Part shown: positions 15,888-24,579 of the stretch, in pieces
Position numbering within the stretch: the stretch's first letter is position 1
Layout: each line of letters begins with the position of its first letter
The notes under the pieces: model-generated
Told to the model about the DNA's origin: nothing
The model's database searches: none
The model's input: only the letters and a program-made list of their open reading frames with translations
From: Streptomyces sp. ISL-1
GTDB lineage: Bacteria; Actinomycetota; Actinomycetes; Streptomycetales; Streptomycetaceae
Direction of reading: 5' to 3'
Assembly: GCF_018614585.1 (NCBI RefSeq)
Contig: NZ_JAGGOI010000012.1
Span: forward strand, 1 to 64,000
Length of the DNA stretch: 64,000 bases
Program-made: the position numbers and the translations under genes

Positions 15888-17231
15888 GTGTCCGAGTCGT
15901 CCCCGCAGCACCCCGCACCGCATCCCGCGGTCCCGGCGTACGAACAGCAGCAGGTCGCCGAGCTGTTCGCCGCCGTACCGGAGCGTGCCCGCTGGCGCTA
16001 CAAACCGCGCCGCGCCGCCCGGCTCTGGCACAGCAGGGCGGTACGGGCGGGGGTGCTGATCACCCTCCTCGCCCTCTCCGGACTCGTCATCCTCGCGCTC
16101 GTACGCGAACAGACCGGCACCCAGGGCTTTTTGGTGGGTCTCGGTCTCGCGACCCTTCCCGTCCCGCTCCTCGCCGCGGCCTTCCGCTGGCTGGACCGGG
16201 TCGAGCCGGGGCCCTGGCGAAATCTGCTGTTCGCCTTCGCCTGGGGCGCGTTCGCCGCTGCCCTCGTCGCGATCATCGCGAACTCCTTCGCGACCCGCTG
16301 GATAGCCACCGCCACCGCCGACCCGGCGAGCGCGGACACGCTCGGCGCGACGGTGATAGCCCCGATCGTCGAGGAGAGCGCGAAGGCCGCCGCGATCCTG
16401 CTGATCTTCATCTTCCGCAGACGGGACTTCACCGGGATCGTCGACGGCGTGGTCGTGGCCGGCTTCACCGCGACCGGCTTCGCCTTCACCGAGAACATCC
16501 TCTACCTGGGCACCGCCTTCGGCGAGGATCAGGAGATAGGCACATCGGGGATCGCCTCGGTGACGGCGGCGACCTTCTTCGTACGCGTCGTCATGTCGCC
16601 GTTCGCTCACCCGCTCTTCACCGTGCTGACCGGCATCGGCTTCGGGATCGCCGCGCTCGCCACCCGGCGCCAGCGCATCCGCCGGATCGCGCTGCCACTG
16701 CTCGGCCTCGCCCTCGCCATGGGCATGCACGCCCTGTGGAACGGCTCGTCGTCGCTCTTCGGCCCGTGGGGCTTCTACGCCGTGTACGGAGCGTTCATGG
16801 TCCCCGTCTTCGGGCTGCTGACCTGGCTCACGGTCTGGACCCGGCAGCGCGAGCTGCGCACCATATCCACCGAGCTGCCCGCGTACGCCGACGCCGGCTG
16901 GCTGGCCGCCGCCGAGCCGCACGCGCTCTCCTCGATGCGGGCGCGCACGATGGCCCGCGACGTCGCCCGGCGCGCGCACGGACCGGCCGCCGCGCACGCC
17001 GTGTCGGAGTACCAGCGCTTCGCTACGTCCCTGGCCTTTCTGCGCCACCGGGCCCACCGGGGCGCGGCGGGCGCGGACTTCGCGGAGCGTGAGCGGGAGC
17101 TGCTGCACCACCTGTGGCAGCGCAAGGACGTCGCCGGTCCCGCGCTGACGTACGCGGCACGGGCGACGGGGCGGGTGTGGACGCCGCCGCCGTACCGGGA
17201 CTACGGCGGCTATAACCCGTACCGCCGCTAG
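15888..17231 (+). CDS. PrsW-family intramembrane metalloprotease
   Basis: This 447-residue multi-pass membrane protein carries the PrsW metalloprotease signatures: a membrane-embedded EExxK in IVEESAKAAAILL (about 160-172), FTENILYLG, and a late HALWNGSS. There are about eight hydrophobic segments between residues 50 and 320, followed by a cytoplasmic helical tail of about 110 residues. PrsW proteins cleave membrane-bound regulators such as anti-sigma factors. The substrate here is unknown, and no obvious anti-sigma factor lies beside it. It starts at a GTG 60 bases after trmB. Confidence 0.87.
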   Translation: MSESSPQHPAPHPAVPAYEQQQVAELFAAVPERARWRYKPRRAARLWHSRAVRAGVLITLLALSGLVILALVREQTGTQGFLVGLGLATLPVPLLAAAFRWLDRVEPGPWRNLLFAFAWGAFAAALVAIIANSFATRWIATATADPASADTLGATVIAPIVEESAKAAAILLIFIFRRRDFTGIVDGVVVAGFTATGFAFTENILYLGTAFGEDQEIGTSGIASVTAATFFVRVVMSPFAHPLFTVLTGIGFGIAALATRRQRIRRIALPLLGLALAMGMHALWNGSSSLFGPWGFYAVYGAFMVPVFGLLTWLTVWTRQRELRTISTELPAYADAGWLAAAEPHALSSMRARTMARDVARRAHGPAAAHAVSEYQRFATSLAFLRHRAHRGAAGADFAERERELLHHLWQRKDVAGPALTYAARATGRVWTPPPYRDYGGYNPYRR

Positions 17232-17264
17232 TTCTGACCGGGATCCGCCACAGACCCGCTGCCC

Positions 17265-18230
17265 TCAGGCGGGGGACGGGCTCGAAGTGTCCGATGCCGC
17301 GGTCAGCTCGTCCAGCTCCTCGGCCGTCAGCTCCAGCTCGGCGACCGCCGTCAGCGCCGGCAGCTGCTCGACCGTACGGGCCGAGGCGATCGGCGCGACG
17401 ACGGTCGGCTGCGCGGCCAGCCAGGCGAGCGCGACGGTCGCGACCTCGGCGCGGCGCGCCTGCGCGACCTTGTCGAGCGCGGCGAGGACCGACAGGCCCC
17501 GCCTGCTCTCCAGGTACTTGCCCGCGCCCGCGGCCCGTGCGCTGTCCACCGTCACACCCGGCCGGTACTTACCGCTGAGGAACCCGGAGGCGAGCGCGGA
17601 GTAGGGGACGGCGGCGAGCCCGGCACGGGCGGCGGTGTCCCGCAGCTCACCCTCGTACGTCTCGCGGGAGACGAGGTTGTAGCGCGGCTGCAGTGCGACG
17701 TAACGGGCAAGCCCCTCGCGCTCCGAGAAGTCCAGTGACGCCTGGAGCCGTTCGGCGCTGAGGTTGGACGCGGCGATCGCGCGGACCTTGCCGGCCTTCA
17801 CCAGCTGGTCGAGTGCGGTGATGATCTCCTCGACGGGGACGCTCGGGTCGTCGAAGTGCGTGTAGTAAAGGTCGATGTAGTCGGTGCCGAGCCGCTTCAG
17901 GGAGGCTTCGGCCGCGGCCTTGACGGTCGTGCCGGACAGGCCCTTGAACTGCGGATGCGCACCGGCCTTCGTCGCGACGACGATGTCGGAACGGTTGCCG
18001 CGCGCGGTGAGCCAGTGGCCGATGACGGTCTCGGACTCGCCGCCCTCGTTGCCCGGCGCCCAGGAGGAGTACGCGTCGGCGGTGTCGACGAAGTTGCCGC
18101 CTGCGGCGGTGTAGGCGTCGAGCACGGCGAAGGACTGCGCCTGGTCGGCGGTCCAGCCGAATACATTGCCGCCCAGCGCGAGCGGGGAGACTGCGATGTC
18201 GGACGGGCCGAGAGTCCGGAGAGAAGTCAT
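17265..18230 (-). CDS. Aldo/keto reductase
   Basis: This NADPH-dependent oxidoreductase of about 321 residues has a TIM-barrel fold. The catalytic tetrad is visible as D in NFVDTADAYS, Y in the same segment, K in VVATKAGAH and H in DLYYTHFDD. The C-terminal region has the SARTVEQL cofactor-binding motif. The start at 18230 (MTSLRTLGPSD) is preferred over an upstream frame that runs into the tandem repeat. It is monocistronic on the minus strand and convergent with the PrsW gene. The substrate is unknown. Confidence 0.88.
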   Translation of the reverse strand: MTSLRTLGPSDIAVSPLALGGNVFGWTADQAQSFAVLDAYTAAGGNFVDTADAYSSWAPGNEGGESETVIGHWLTARGNRSDIVVATKAGAHPQFKGLSGTTVKAAAEASLKRLGTDYIDLYYTHFDDPSVPVEEIITALDQLVKAGKVRAIAASNLSAERLQASLDFSEREGLARYVALQPRYNLVSRETYEGELRDTAARAGLAAVPYSALASGFLSGKYRPGVTVDSARAAGAGKYLESRRGLSVLAALDKVAQARRAEVATVALAWLAAQPTVVAPIASARTVEQLPALTAVAELELTAEELDELTAASDTSSPSPA

Positions 18231-18263
18231 GAGTTGATCAACGACCGGGGTGGTGCGCGAGTT

Positions 18264-18377
18264 CCACGCGCTGTACTGGTCTACGCGCTGTACTGGTCTA
18301 CGCGCTGTACGGTCCACGCGCTGTACGGTCTACGCGCTGTACGGTCCACGCGCTGTACGGTCCACGCGCTGTACCGG
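18264..18377. repeat. Seven-unit tandem repeat, 16-17 bp
   Basis: Seven head-to-tail copies of a unit reading (C/T)CACGCGCTGTACGGT or CTACGCGCTGTACTGGT lie between the aldo/keto reductase start and the M23 peptidase stop. The first two units are 17 bases long (TACTGGT) and the rest 16 (TACGGT), with C/T alternation at the second position. There are no spacers, so it is not CRISPR. It lies in the leader of the reductase gene and downstream of the M23 gene. Confidence 0.9.
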
Positions 18378-18431
18378 CAGCCCTGGCGTCGGGGGGTGTG
18401 CGCCAGGGCTGCCGGGGACTGTGGCCCAGGA

Positions 18432-19496
18432 TCAGACGCTGAGGCCCTTGCCGCGCAGCCACGCCATCGGGTCGATTCCCGACCCGCCCGACGTGTGAAC
18501 CTCGAGGTGCAGGTGCGGGCCCGTCACATTGCCCGTCGCGCCGACGCGGCCGATCGTCTCGCCCGTCGTCACCTTCTGCCCGGCGCTGACCGAGATCGAG
18601 GACTGGTGGGCATACCAGACTTCCGTGCCGTCCTCGAGCTCCAGCACCGTGCGGTAGCCGTAAGAGCCTGACCAGCCCGCCGACTTGACGGTGCCGCTGT
18701 GCACCGCCTTGATCGGCGTGCCCGTCGGCGCGGCGAAGTCCAGGCCGGTGTGGTAGCCCGAGGACCACATGGAGCCTGACTCGCCGAACGTGGATGTGAT
18801 CGTGTACGAGGACGTGGGCAGGGCGAAGCTCTGCGCGAGCTTGGCCAGCCGCGCAGCCTCCGCCTTCGCCGCCGCGGCCTCCTCGGCCGCGCGCTTCTCG
18901 GCCTCGGCCTGGGCCTCCGCCGCGGTCTGCTGCTTCGCGGCCTGTGCCGCGGCCTTCTCGGCCGCGAGCTTCTCCGCGACCGCCTTCGCCTCGGCGTCCG
19001 CCTCCGACTGCTGCTGCTCGGCCTGCTGAAGGATGCGGGCGCGCAGCGCCTCACCGGCGCCGGCCGCGCTGTCGGGTCCGGCCTCGGTGGCGGGGTCCGC
19101 GGCGAGAGACATCGCCGTGAGCGGGGCCGCGTTCACGTTCCCCGCGTCGGCGTCCGACGCGTCGTCGGACATCAGGTTGCCCACGCCCGGCAGGGACTTG
19201 GCGTCGGGCAGGTTGTCCGCGATCGAGTCGGGGAGCGATATGGAGACCGGCGGCTTGTTCTGCGCGGTGGCCATGCCGCCCGCGCCAACCGCGGCGATCA
19301 CGCCGACGCCGAGCACTGTTGAACTGCGGGCGAGCCCGCCGCGCTGCTTCATGACACGGTGCCGACCGCGCACCGGACGAAGGGAGTCCTCGGTGGGGTT
19401 CCATTCCTCCCAGGCCCGTTCCGCCACTTCGTTACCGAAGAAGTCAGTTTCCGGGGTTCCGAAGGGTGCTTCGGGGGCAGGCTTGTTGGACGCCAC
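18432..19496 (-). CDS. M23-family metallopeptidase (secreted, lysostaphin type)
   Basis: This wall hydrolase of about 354 residues cuts peptidoglycan cross-bridges or stems. After a cytoplasmic N-terminal stretch (about 1-55) comes one hydrophobic segment (VLGVGVIAAVGAGGMATA), acting as signal or anchor. A long Ala/Glu/Lys/Gln coiled coil follows (about 140-220), then the M23 domain with zinc ligands HTGLDFAAP and HLHLEVH. The GTG at 19496 is chosen because AAGGAG lies nine bases upstream. The region ahead is a c-di-AMP riboswitch, which matches known control of wall hydrolases in Streptomyces. It probably acts in cell-wall remodelling during growth or germination. Confidence 0.88.
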   Translation of the reverse strand: MASNKPAPEAPFGTPETDFFGNEVAERAWEEWNPTEDSLRPVRGRHRVMKQRGGLARSSTVLGVGVIAAVGAGGMATAQNKPPVSISLPDSIADNLPDAKSLPGVGNLMSDDASDADAGNVNAAPLTAMSLAADPATEAGPDSAAGAGEALRARILQQAEQQQSEADAEAKAVAEKLAAEKAAAQAAKQQTAAEAQAEAEKRAAEEAAAAKAEAARLAKLAQSFALPTSSYTITSTFGESGSMWSSGYHTGLDFAAPTGTPIKAVHSGTVKSAGWSGSYGYRTVLELEDGTEVWYAHQSSISVSAGQKVTTGETIGRVGATGNVTGPHLHLEVHTSGGSGIDPMAWLRGKGLSV

Positions 19497-19509
19497 GAAG
19501 GCGTGCTCC

Positions 19510-19665
19510 TTTCCTTCCTTCTCGCCTACCGGGTTAGCTGACGGGTTCGGAGCAGGAAGGTCTCCTACGGGCGCCTCGACCGCGAAAGAGCGGCAAAAGG
19601 TGCCCGATTCACCCCAATTGGTGGTTCCCCGGTTCCCTTGCAGGATTCGGCGCGTGCGCACGGTG
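19510..19665 (-). ncRNA. c-di-AMP riboswitch (ydaO-yuaA type)
   Basis: The leader of the M23 peptidase gene, read on the minus strand, contains the conserved blocks of the ydaO/yuaA riboswitch in order: GAATCCTGC, GGAACCGGGGAACC, GGGGTGAATCGGGC, GTAGGAGACCTTCC, and CCGAACCCGTCAGCTAACCC followed by GGTAGGCG. The riboswitch ends just before AGGAAGGAAAGGAG, the ribosome site of the peptidase. In other bacteria c-di-AMP binding turns expression off, often for wall hydrolases and osmolyte transporters. No second copy occurs in this window. Confidence 0.9.
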
Positions 19666-19876
19666 CCGTCTCTTGCGACGACTGGGACAACCGCGCTGCG
19701 TTATCGAACGTTAATAGACGCCGGGGCTGGATACCAAGCTGTTCCGACTGATCATTAACGACTCGGGCGGAACTTATCAGGACACAAGCGGCCGGAATCG
19801 GGCGACTTGATCGGCACTCGGACCCGAATCCTCACCTGACAGTCCATCAAGTGTTATGCGGAGGGGTGCGCTACGA

Positions 19877-21088
19877 CTACGCACGGTGCCGGTCCCGCGT
19901 CCGTCCGGCGGCGGGACGGTGACCTTCACCCTCCTCGGGGTCGGAGTCTCCACCGGCTCTGACAACCCGCACGGTCCTGCGGCGGTCCGGCTGCCCCTCG
20001 GCGGGACGGCTGACCGCCAGCAGTGCCATGTCGTCAGTGGCCGCGCCGCCCGTATGCCGTCGTACGTCGTCGACAAGCGCGTCCAGCAACTCCTCGGGCC
20101 CGGGAAAGAGCCGGCCCGCGAGCCGCTCGCCGGGGTCGTAGAAGACGCCGTCCGCGTCGCGCGCCTCGGTCAGGCCGTCCGTGTAGAGGAGCAGCGTGGC
20201 CCCGGCGGGCAGCGGATGTGCCCGCGACCGGTCCGGCCACGCCGCCAGGTCGCCCATTCCCAGCGGCAGCGCGGCCTGGGGCGGCTCCAGGATGTCCACG
20301 ACCCCGTCGGCGTACAGCACCAGCGGCTCCGGATGACCCCGATTGACCACCCGCACCACGCCCTCGCCGTGCGGGATCTCGGCGAGCACGGCGGTGGTGA
20401 ACCCCTCGACGGCGTCCAGCTCGTCCCGCCGCGTGTCCTCGCGCGCCAGCGCCCGCTCAAGACGCGCGGCGACTCCTTCGAGCGAACGCTCCTGCTCGGC
20501 GGCCTCCCGGAACGCCCCGATGACCACCGCCACCTCTTCGACCGCCCCCAGCCCCTTGCCCCGTACGTCCCCCACCACCAGCCGTACCCCGAAGGGCGTG
20601 TCCTGTACGGCGAAGAGGTCGCCGCCGATGAAGGCGTCCGCCTGTGCCGCCTCGTACCGCGCGGCGATCTGGAGTCCGCCGATCCGGGCGGGAGGGGCGG
20701 GCAGCACGGCGCGCTGGGCGGTCTCGGCGATCACCCGGGCGGAGGCGAGGCGCTCACGGCTGAGCCGTACGAGGCGGTTGATGAGCAACGCGAGCCCGGA
20801 GACAGTGAGCACGGTGAACAGTTCGGTGAACGACGTGACCTCGGACACGGTCGCGTTGTAGTAGCGCAGAGCGAGCACGGACAAGGTCGCCGCGATGCCG
20901 GTCAGCAGAGTGGCGATCCAGGAGGAGAACGGCGCGGCGATCAGCGGGGCGGCCGCGAAGAACGGCACCGCCGTGAATTGGGGCGGGGTGAAGTAGTCGA
21001 AGACAAGACCGCCGGTGATCATCAGCGTGGGCAGCATACGGACGACACGAGGAGCCCTGTAGCCGCCGTCCTGCCGTCGGTGCGCCAC
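19877..21088 (-). CDS. Membrane-bound SpoIIE/PP2C-type phosphatase
   Basis: This 403-residue protein has three or four N-terminal hydrophobic helices (about residues 18-105, for example MLPTLMITGGLVFDY and FTELFTVLTVSGLALLI). A SpoIIE phosphatase domain follows (about 140-360), with metal sites GGDLFAV, VGDVRGKG and TDDMALLAV and the usual LLYTDGLTEARD. It probably dephosphorylates an anti-anti-sigma factor in response to a membrane signal. The C-terminal 40 residues are charged and disordered. No kinase or antagonist gene is adjacent. The window has a second SpoIIE protein at 2349-3998 with a different, PAS-based sensor. Confidence 0.88.
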   Translation of the reverse strand: MAHRRQDGGYRAPRVVRMLPTLMITGGLVFDYFTPPQFTAVPFFAAAPLIAAPFSSWIATLLTGIAATLSVLALRYYNATVSEVTSFTELFTVLTVSGLALLINRLVRLSRERLASARVIAETAQRAVLPAPPARIGGLQIAARYEAAQADAFIGGDLFAVQDTPFGVRLVVGDVRGKGLGAVEEVAVVIGAFREAAEQERSLEGVAARLERALAREDTRRDELDAVEGFTTAVLAEIPHGEGVVRVVNRGHPEPLVLYADGVVDILEPPQAALPLGMGDLAAWPDRSRAHPLPAGATLLLYTDGLTEARDADGVFYDPGERLAGRLFPGPEELLDALVDDVRRHTGGAATDDMALLAVSRPAEGQPDRRRTVRVVRAGGDSDPEEGEGHRPAAGRTRDRHRA

Positions 21089-21272
21089 CGGTTATCTCCT
21101 GCCGTCCGCCTGGCTGCGGACGGTACCGCGCCCTTCCCAGGCTGGCCGTAGCCGCGCCGGGCGGCGACTCACCATCGGCCGACCGGGCGACGCGGGGGTG
21201 AGTGACGGGTGCGCATGAGGGGATACGACAGTGGCCCGGCACTCTTATCGAGTGCCGGGCCACTGTCTTCAG

Positions 21273-21346
21273 TAGCGGGGACAGGATTTGAACCTGCGAC
21301 CTCTGGGTTATGAGCCCAGCGAGCTACCGAGCTGCTCCACCCCGCG
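21273..21346 (-). tRNA. Initiator tRNA-fMet (CAT)
   Basis: Read on the minus strand, the cloverleaf begins CGCGGGGTGGAGCAG, with a C that does not pair with position 72. Its anticodon stem has three GC pairs (GGG/CCC) around CTCATAA; both are initiator hallmarks. The T arm GGTTCAAATCC is intact. No CCA is encoded. Confidence 0.93.
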
Positions 21347-21626
21347 TCGGTAAACACAACCTTACGCCATCCGGAGCAAGATCAACTCCACTTGATGGAC
21401 AGACCTGCACGGACGCCCCTCCGAGCCTGTCCCGATGCTATCCGAGCCCGTCCCGAACGGTCCCGGGCCCGCCCGGAGCCCGCCCGGAGCCGGTCCGGCG
21501 GGCTCCGGATTGGCCGTGGCCCAGCCGCACAGCGCCCTCGTCGCCGCCCGTCATCGCGAAGGGCGGCGAACTGCTGAGGGTGCTGCGCGGGGGCGGGGCG
21601 CCGCTGCACAGGGGCCGGCGGGCTGT

Positions 21627-22066
21627 TCAGCGGCGGCGCAGGCGGAGTGCGGTGAGCGCGCCGCCGACCGCGATCAGGGCCGCGGTGGTGATCGCCGCGT
21701 ACCAGGTGGAGCTGGACGATCCGGTGCTGGCGAGGGCGCCGCTGGTGGTGACGGGGGTGTTCGCGGCCGCCGCCGTGGTTGTGGCGGAGGCGGACGGGGT
21801 CCCGGACGGCGTCGCGGAAGCGGTCGGGGAGGGCGAGGCAGACCCGGAGGGGCTCGCGGTCGGCTCGCCGCTCGGGGCGGTGCCGCGCTCGGGGGCGACC
21901 GTGATCTTGGACTCGGCCTCCAGGAACGGCATCGTGTTGCCCTCTGTCAGCGACGTCTTCGCGCGCAGCGTGAGCTTGACCGGCTCCTGGATGCCCTTGA
22001 AGTCGATGACGCGCCGCGCCCGCCGGGCGAAAACCCGCTGGTGACCTGGGCGTTGGCGGACCGGCC
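21627..22066 (-). pseudogene. Truncated sortase-anchored (LAxTG) surface protein, 3' fragment
   Basis: The minus-strand frame ends in a complete cell-wall sorting signal: LASTG, a hydrophobic helix (WYAAITTAALIAVGGAL) and an Arg-rich tail (RLRRR). Before it lies a Pro/Ser/Thr/Ala stalk and, upstream, a folded-looking piece (VIDFKGIQEPVKLTLRAKTS) that continues only to about 22066. There the frame passes into low-complexity codons and the coding signal moves to another frame (ANAQVTSGFSPGG) running to the stop of the sigma-factor gene. There is no signal peptide or N-terminal domain. This is therefore the 3' end of a longer gene, cut by a deletion or frameshift. A start inside (ATG at 21932) would give only stalk and anchor, with no export signal. 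Confidence 0.55.
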
Positions 22067-22085
22067 GCCGACGGGGCCGGACACC

Positions 22086-23324
22086 TCAGGCCTGCAGCCT
22101 GGCCGCCCGCATCTGGAGGTAGCGCGTCTCCGGGCCACTGAGGGTGCGCCGGGCCGCCAACTGGTAGGCGGCGCGTGCGCCTTCGACGTCTCCCGCCTTC
22201 TCCAGCAGATGCGCTCGTACGGCGTCGAGCCGGTGGTGACCCGCCAACCGGTCCTCCAGCTTGGCGACTTCGGCGAGCCCTGCCTCGGGCCCTTGCACCA
22301 TGGCGACGGCCACGGCCCGGCCGAGTTCGGCCATCGGCTCGGGAGCGAGGCGTACGAGAAGGTCGTACAGGCCGAGGATCTGCGGCCAGTCCGTGTCATC
22401 GGCGCGCGCCGCCTCGTCGTGCAGCGCCGCAATCGCCGCCTGCAGCTGATAGGCGCCGGCCGGCCCCTCGGAGAGGGCCTCCTCCACCAGCGCGATGCCC
22501 TCCGCGATCGACTCCTGGTCCCAGCGGGCGCGGTCCTGCTCGTCCAGCGGGATCAGCTCGCCGTGCTGGCCGGTGCGCGCCGCGCTGCGGGCGTCGGTGA
22601 GCAGCATCAGCGCCAGCAGTCCGGCCACCGCACCCTCCTTCGGCAGCAGCCGGCGTACGGCCCGGGTCAGCCGGATCGCTTCGCCGGCGAGGTCGGCCCG
22701 GTGCAGATCGCTGCCGGAGGTCGCCGTATAGCCCTCGTTGAAGATCAGGTAGAGCACCTGGAGCACCACGGCGAGACGCCGATCACGGTCCTCGGGCCCC
22801 GGCTGCCGAAAGGGCATGCCCTTGATCTTCTGCTTGGCTCGGCTGATCCGCTGCGCCATCGTCGCCTCGGGCACCAGGTGCGCGCGGGCGATCTCGGCCG
22901 TGGTCAGACCGCCGACGGCCCGCAGCGTGAGCGCGACCTGCGCGGCCGGGGTGAGTTCGGGGTGGCAGCACAGAAAGAGCAGTGTGAGGGTGTCGTCCTC
23001 GGAGGGGGCGCGGCTCTCCCCGGGCGCGGGCGCCGTGAACGCGTCCCGCGGGGTCAGCGCCGCGACCGTCTCCTCGCGTCTGCGCCGGGCCTCGTCGCTG
23101 CGCAGATGCTCCGTGAGACGACGCGACGCGACCTTGATCAGCCAGCCGCGGGGATTGTCGGGCAGCCCCTGCTCAGGCCACTGCTGCGCGGCGGCGAGCA
23201 GCGCCTCCTGTACGGAGTCCTCGGCCGGGCCGAAGTGTCCGTACCGCCGTACCAGCGCACCGAGGACCTGCGGCGCGTGCAGGCGCAGCAGGTCCTCGAC
23301 CTCGGTCGTACGTCTAACAGCCAT
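22086..23324 (-). CDS. ECF42-type RNA polymerase sigma factor (with C-terminal TPR-like domain)
   Basis: This 412-residue protein has sigma region 2 (residues 12-75, HFGPAEDSVQEALLAAAQQW) and region 4 (about 120-175, LTTAEIARAHLVPEATMAQR). A long helical C-terminal extension (about 185-412) carries the DUF6596 signature (LYLIFNEGYTATSG). This extension marks the ECF42 group, which has no anti-sigma factor; the C-terminal domain itself is thought to regulate activity. The 5' end overlaps the 3' end of the upstream DGPF/YciI gene by 11 bases, the usual ECF42 neighbour, so the two are co-translated. The downstream neighbour is the broken LAxTG gene. Confidence 0.9.
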   Translation of the reverse strand: MAVRRTTEVEDLLRLHAPQVLGALVRRYGHFGPAEDSVQEALLAAAQQWPEQGLPDNPRGWLIKVASRRLTEHLRSDEARRRREETVAALTPRDAFTAPAPGESRAPSEDDTLTLLFLCCHPELTPAAQVALTLRAVGGLTTAEIARAHLVPEATMAQRISRAKQKIKGMPFRQPGPEDRDRRLAVVLQVLYLIFNEGYTATSGSDLHRADLAGEAIRLTRAVRRLLPKEGAVAGLLALMLLTDARSAARTGQHGELIPLDEQDRARWDQESIAEGIALVEEALSEGPAGAYQLQAAIAALHDEAARADDTDWPQILGLYDLLVRLAPEPMAELGRAVAVAMVQGPEAGLAEVAKLEDRLAGHHRLDAVRAHLLEKAGDVEGARAAYQLAARRTLSGPETRYLQMRAARLQA

Positions 23325-23730
23325 CGCCTCCGCCGTCCAGGATGGGCCGGATGACCACGGGGTACTCGGGGGCCCCCTCGGGATTCGGGCACTGCGCGAC
23401 GCGCGCGGCGATCTCGGTCACCCGGTCCAGGCTCTCGCAGTCGAGCACCCAGTACCCGGCGAGCAGTTCCTTGGTCTCTCCGTACGGGCCGTCGGTGATC
23501 ACGGGCCGTCCGTCCTTGTCCGCGGTGACATGACGGGTCAGGGCCGGCTCGGCCAGTCCCTGTCCGTCCACGAGCTCGCCGGACTCGGAGAGGTCGTTGT
23601 TGATCTCACCCATGAAGGCGAACATCGCCTGCAGATCCTTCTCGCTCCAGGCCGGGCTCTGGGCGGACGCCTTGCCGCGCATCGCTTCGTAGTCGGCCTG
23701 CGTGCCCTGGACCATCACCAGATACTTCAT
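23314..23730 (-). CDS. YciI/DGPF-domain protein (ECF42 partner)
   Basis: This 138-residue small alpha-beta protein has the YCII-related ferredoxin-like fold. It contains DGPYGETKELLAGYWVLDCE, where DGPY replaces the usual DGPF. The start at 23730 (MKYLVMVQG) is the conserved family start. It overlaps the ECF42 sigma gene, and such proteins are the typical target and neighbour of ECF42 factors. The biochemical function of DGPF proteins is unsettled. ECF42 systems usually drive their own DGPF gene, so autoregulation is likely. Confidence 0.88.
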   Translation of the reverse strand: MKYLVMVQGTQADYEAMRGKASAQSPAWSEKDLQAMFAFMGEINNDLSESGELVDGQGLAEPALTRHVTADKDGRPVITDGPYGETKELLAGYWVLDCESLDRVTEIAARVAQCPNPEGAPEYPVVIRPILDGGGDGC

Positions 23731-23991
23731 GACGTCGCTCCTTCGGATGCGTAGCCGCCCCTTGTTGGCAACTCTCACAGGGGACGTCGCAGCCGATGAC
23801 GGATTCTCGACACCGCGCGGAGATTCTTTTCGCGACCACTCGTCGAAACCACTCGCGGGGAACATGCGCGACCGCTCGGGGAGCGGGCAAGGGAGCGGCC
23901 CAGAAGCAGATCCGAGGGTCGGGGCAGCGCGGAGCCCCGACCGGCGAAGCCCTGTCGGGGCGCCCGCGTATCAGGTCCGCGGGGCGTCACC

Positions 23992-24264
23992 TCAGCCCTG
24001 CTCCTCCTCTTCAGCCTCCATGATCCGGATCCCTTGATGTGTCAGCGTGACCATCGCGGGAGTATTGCCCGTCGCCCAGTCGACCGCGATCAGCCCCTCG
24101 CCCACCAGATACGTGCAGGCCGCGGCCAGGTCCTCCTCATGAACACCGAGGTCGTCGCGCAACTGCGCCCCGGTGACACCCAGAAGGCGGTTGCCCTCAG
24201 TGGCTTCGTACAGGCGCTTCATGACCTGCTGCCGATAGGTCTTCCGCTCGCGCAGTGTTGCCAT
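23992..24264 (-). CDS. Small winged-helix-like protein
   Basis: This 90-residue protein has a helix-rich N-terminus (TYRQQVMKRLYEATEGN) and a winged-helix-like core (LRDDLGVHEEDLAAACTYLV, GEGLIAVDWATGN, MVTLTHQGIRI), ending in an acidic tail. It resembles small transcription or replication accessory proteins found on Streptomyces mobile elements. It is the first gene of the accessory region, separated by 261 bases from the YciI gene. Its function is not known. Confidence 0.6.
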   Translation of the reverse strand: MATLRERKTYRQQVMKRLYEATEGNRLLGVTGAQLRDDLGVHEEDLAAACTYLVGEGLIAVDWATGNTPAMVTLTHQGIRIMEAEEEEQG

Positions 24265-24330
24265 GACTGCCTGCCGTCCTCTCGTACTCGGCGCGGGTGC
24301 AGGAATCCTGCTGCGACGGCCGTCGTCCGC

Positions 24331-24579
24331 CTACGCGGGATCGTCACCCGTTGACCGGCTGGCCACGAGCCACGACCGCGCGGGCTCGGCGGGGTGCGTG
24401 GTGTCCACGGTGAGGTGGAGTCTGGTTCCACCGTCGTGGCCGGCGGGGTAGCTGCGCTGTTCGGTGGCGGAGAAGCAGCGCCGGAGAACCTCCGCGACCT
24501 GACGAGCGGTCGCGGGGGACGCAGCGACGATACGGACTTCGGCGCGCCCGGCGGCAGGCACTCGTCCCGCGGGGGTCAT
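24331..24579 (-). CDS. Conserved small hypothetical protein
   Basis: This 82-residue protein has a beta-alpha-beta-looking core: AEVRIVAASPATARQVAEVL then TRLHLTVDTTHP. The ATG has an excellent GGAGG upstream, and its first bases overlap the stop of the membrane protein gene ahead (ATGA), so the two are translationally coupled. I do not recognise a named family. Similar pairs occur on actinobacterial integrative elements, as far as I recall. Confidence 0.55.
   Translation of the reverse strand: MTPAGRVPAAGRAEVRIVAASPATARQVAEVLRRCFSATEQRSYPAGHDGGTRLHLTVDTTHPAEPARSWLVASRSTGDDPA

Noticed and set aside
13503..17111. A 1202-residue open frame on the minus strand
   Set aside because: It runs antisense to lhgO, trmB and the PrsW gene, which have clear domains; its translation is Arg/Gly/Pro-rich with no motif. 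It is an artefact of high GC.
18264..18377. CRISPR-like array
   Set aside because: Units are directly adjacent without spacers and no cas gene is in the window.
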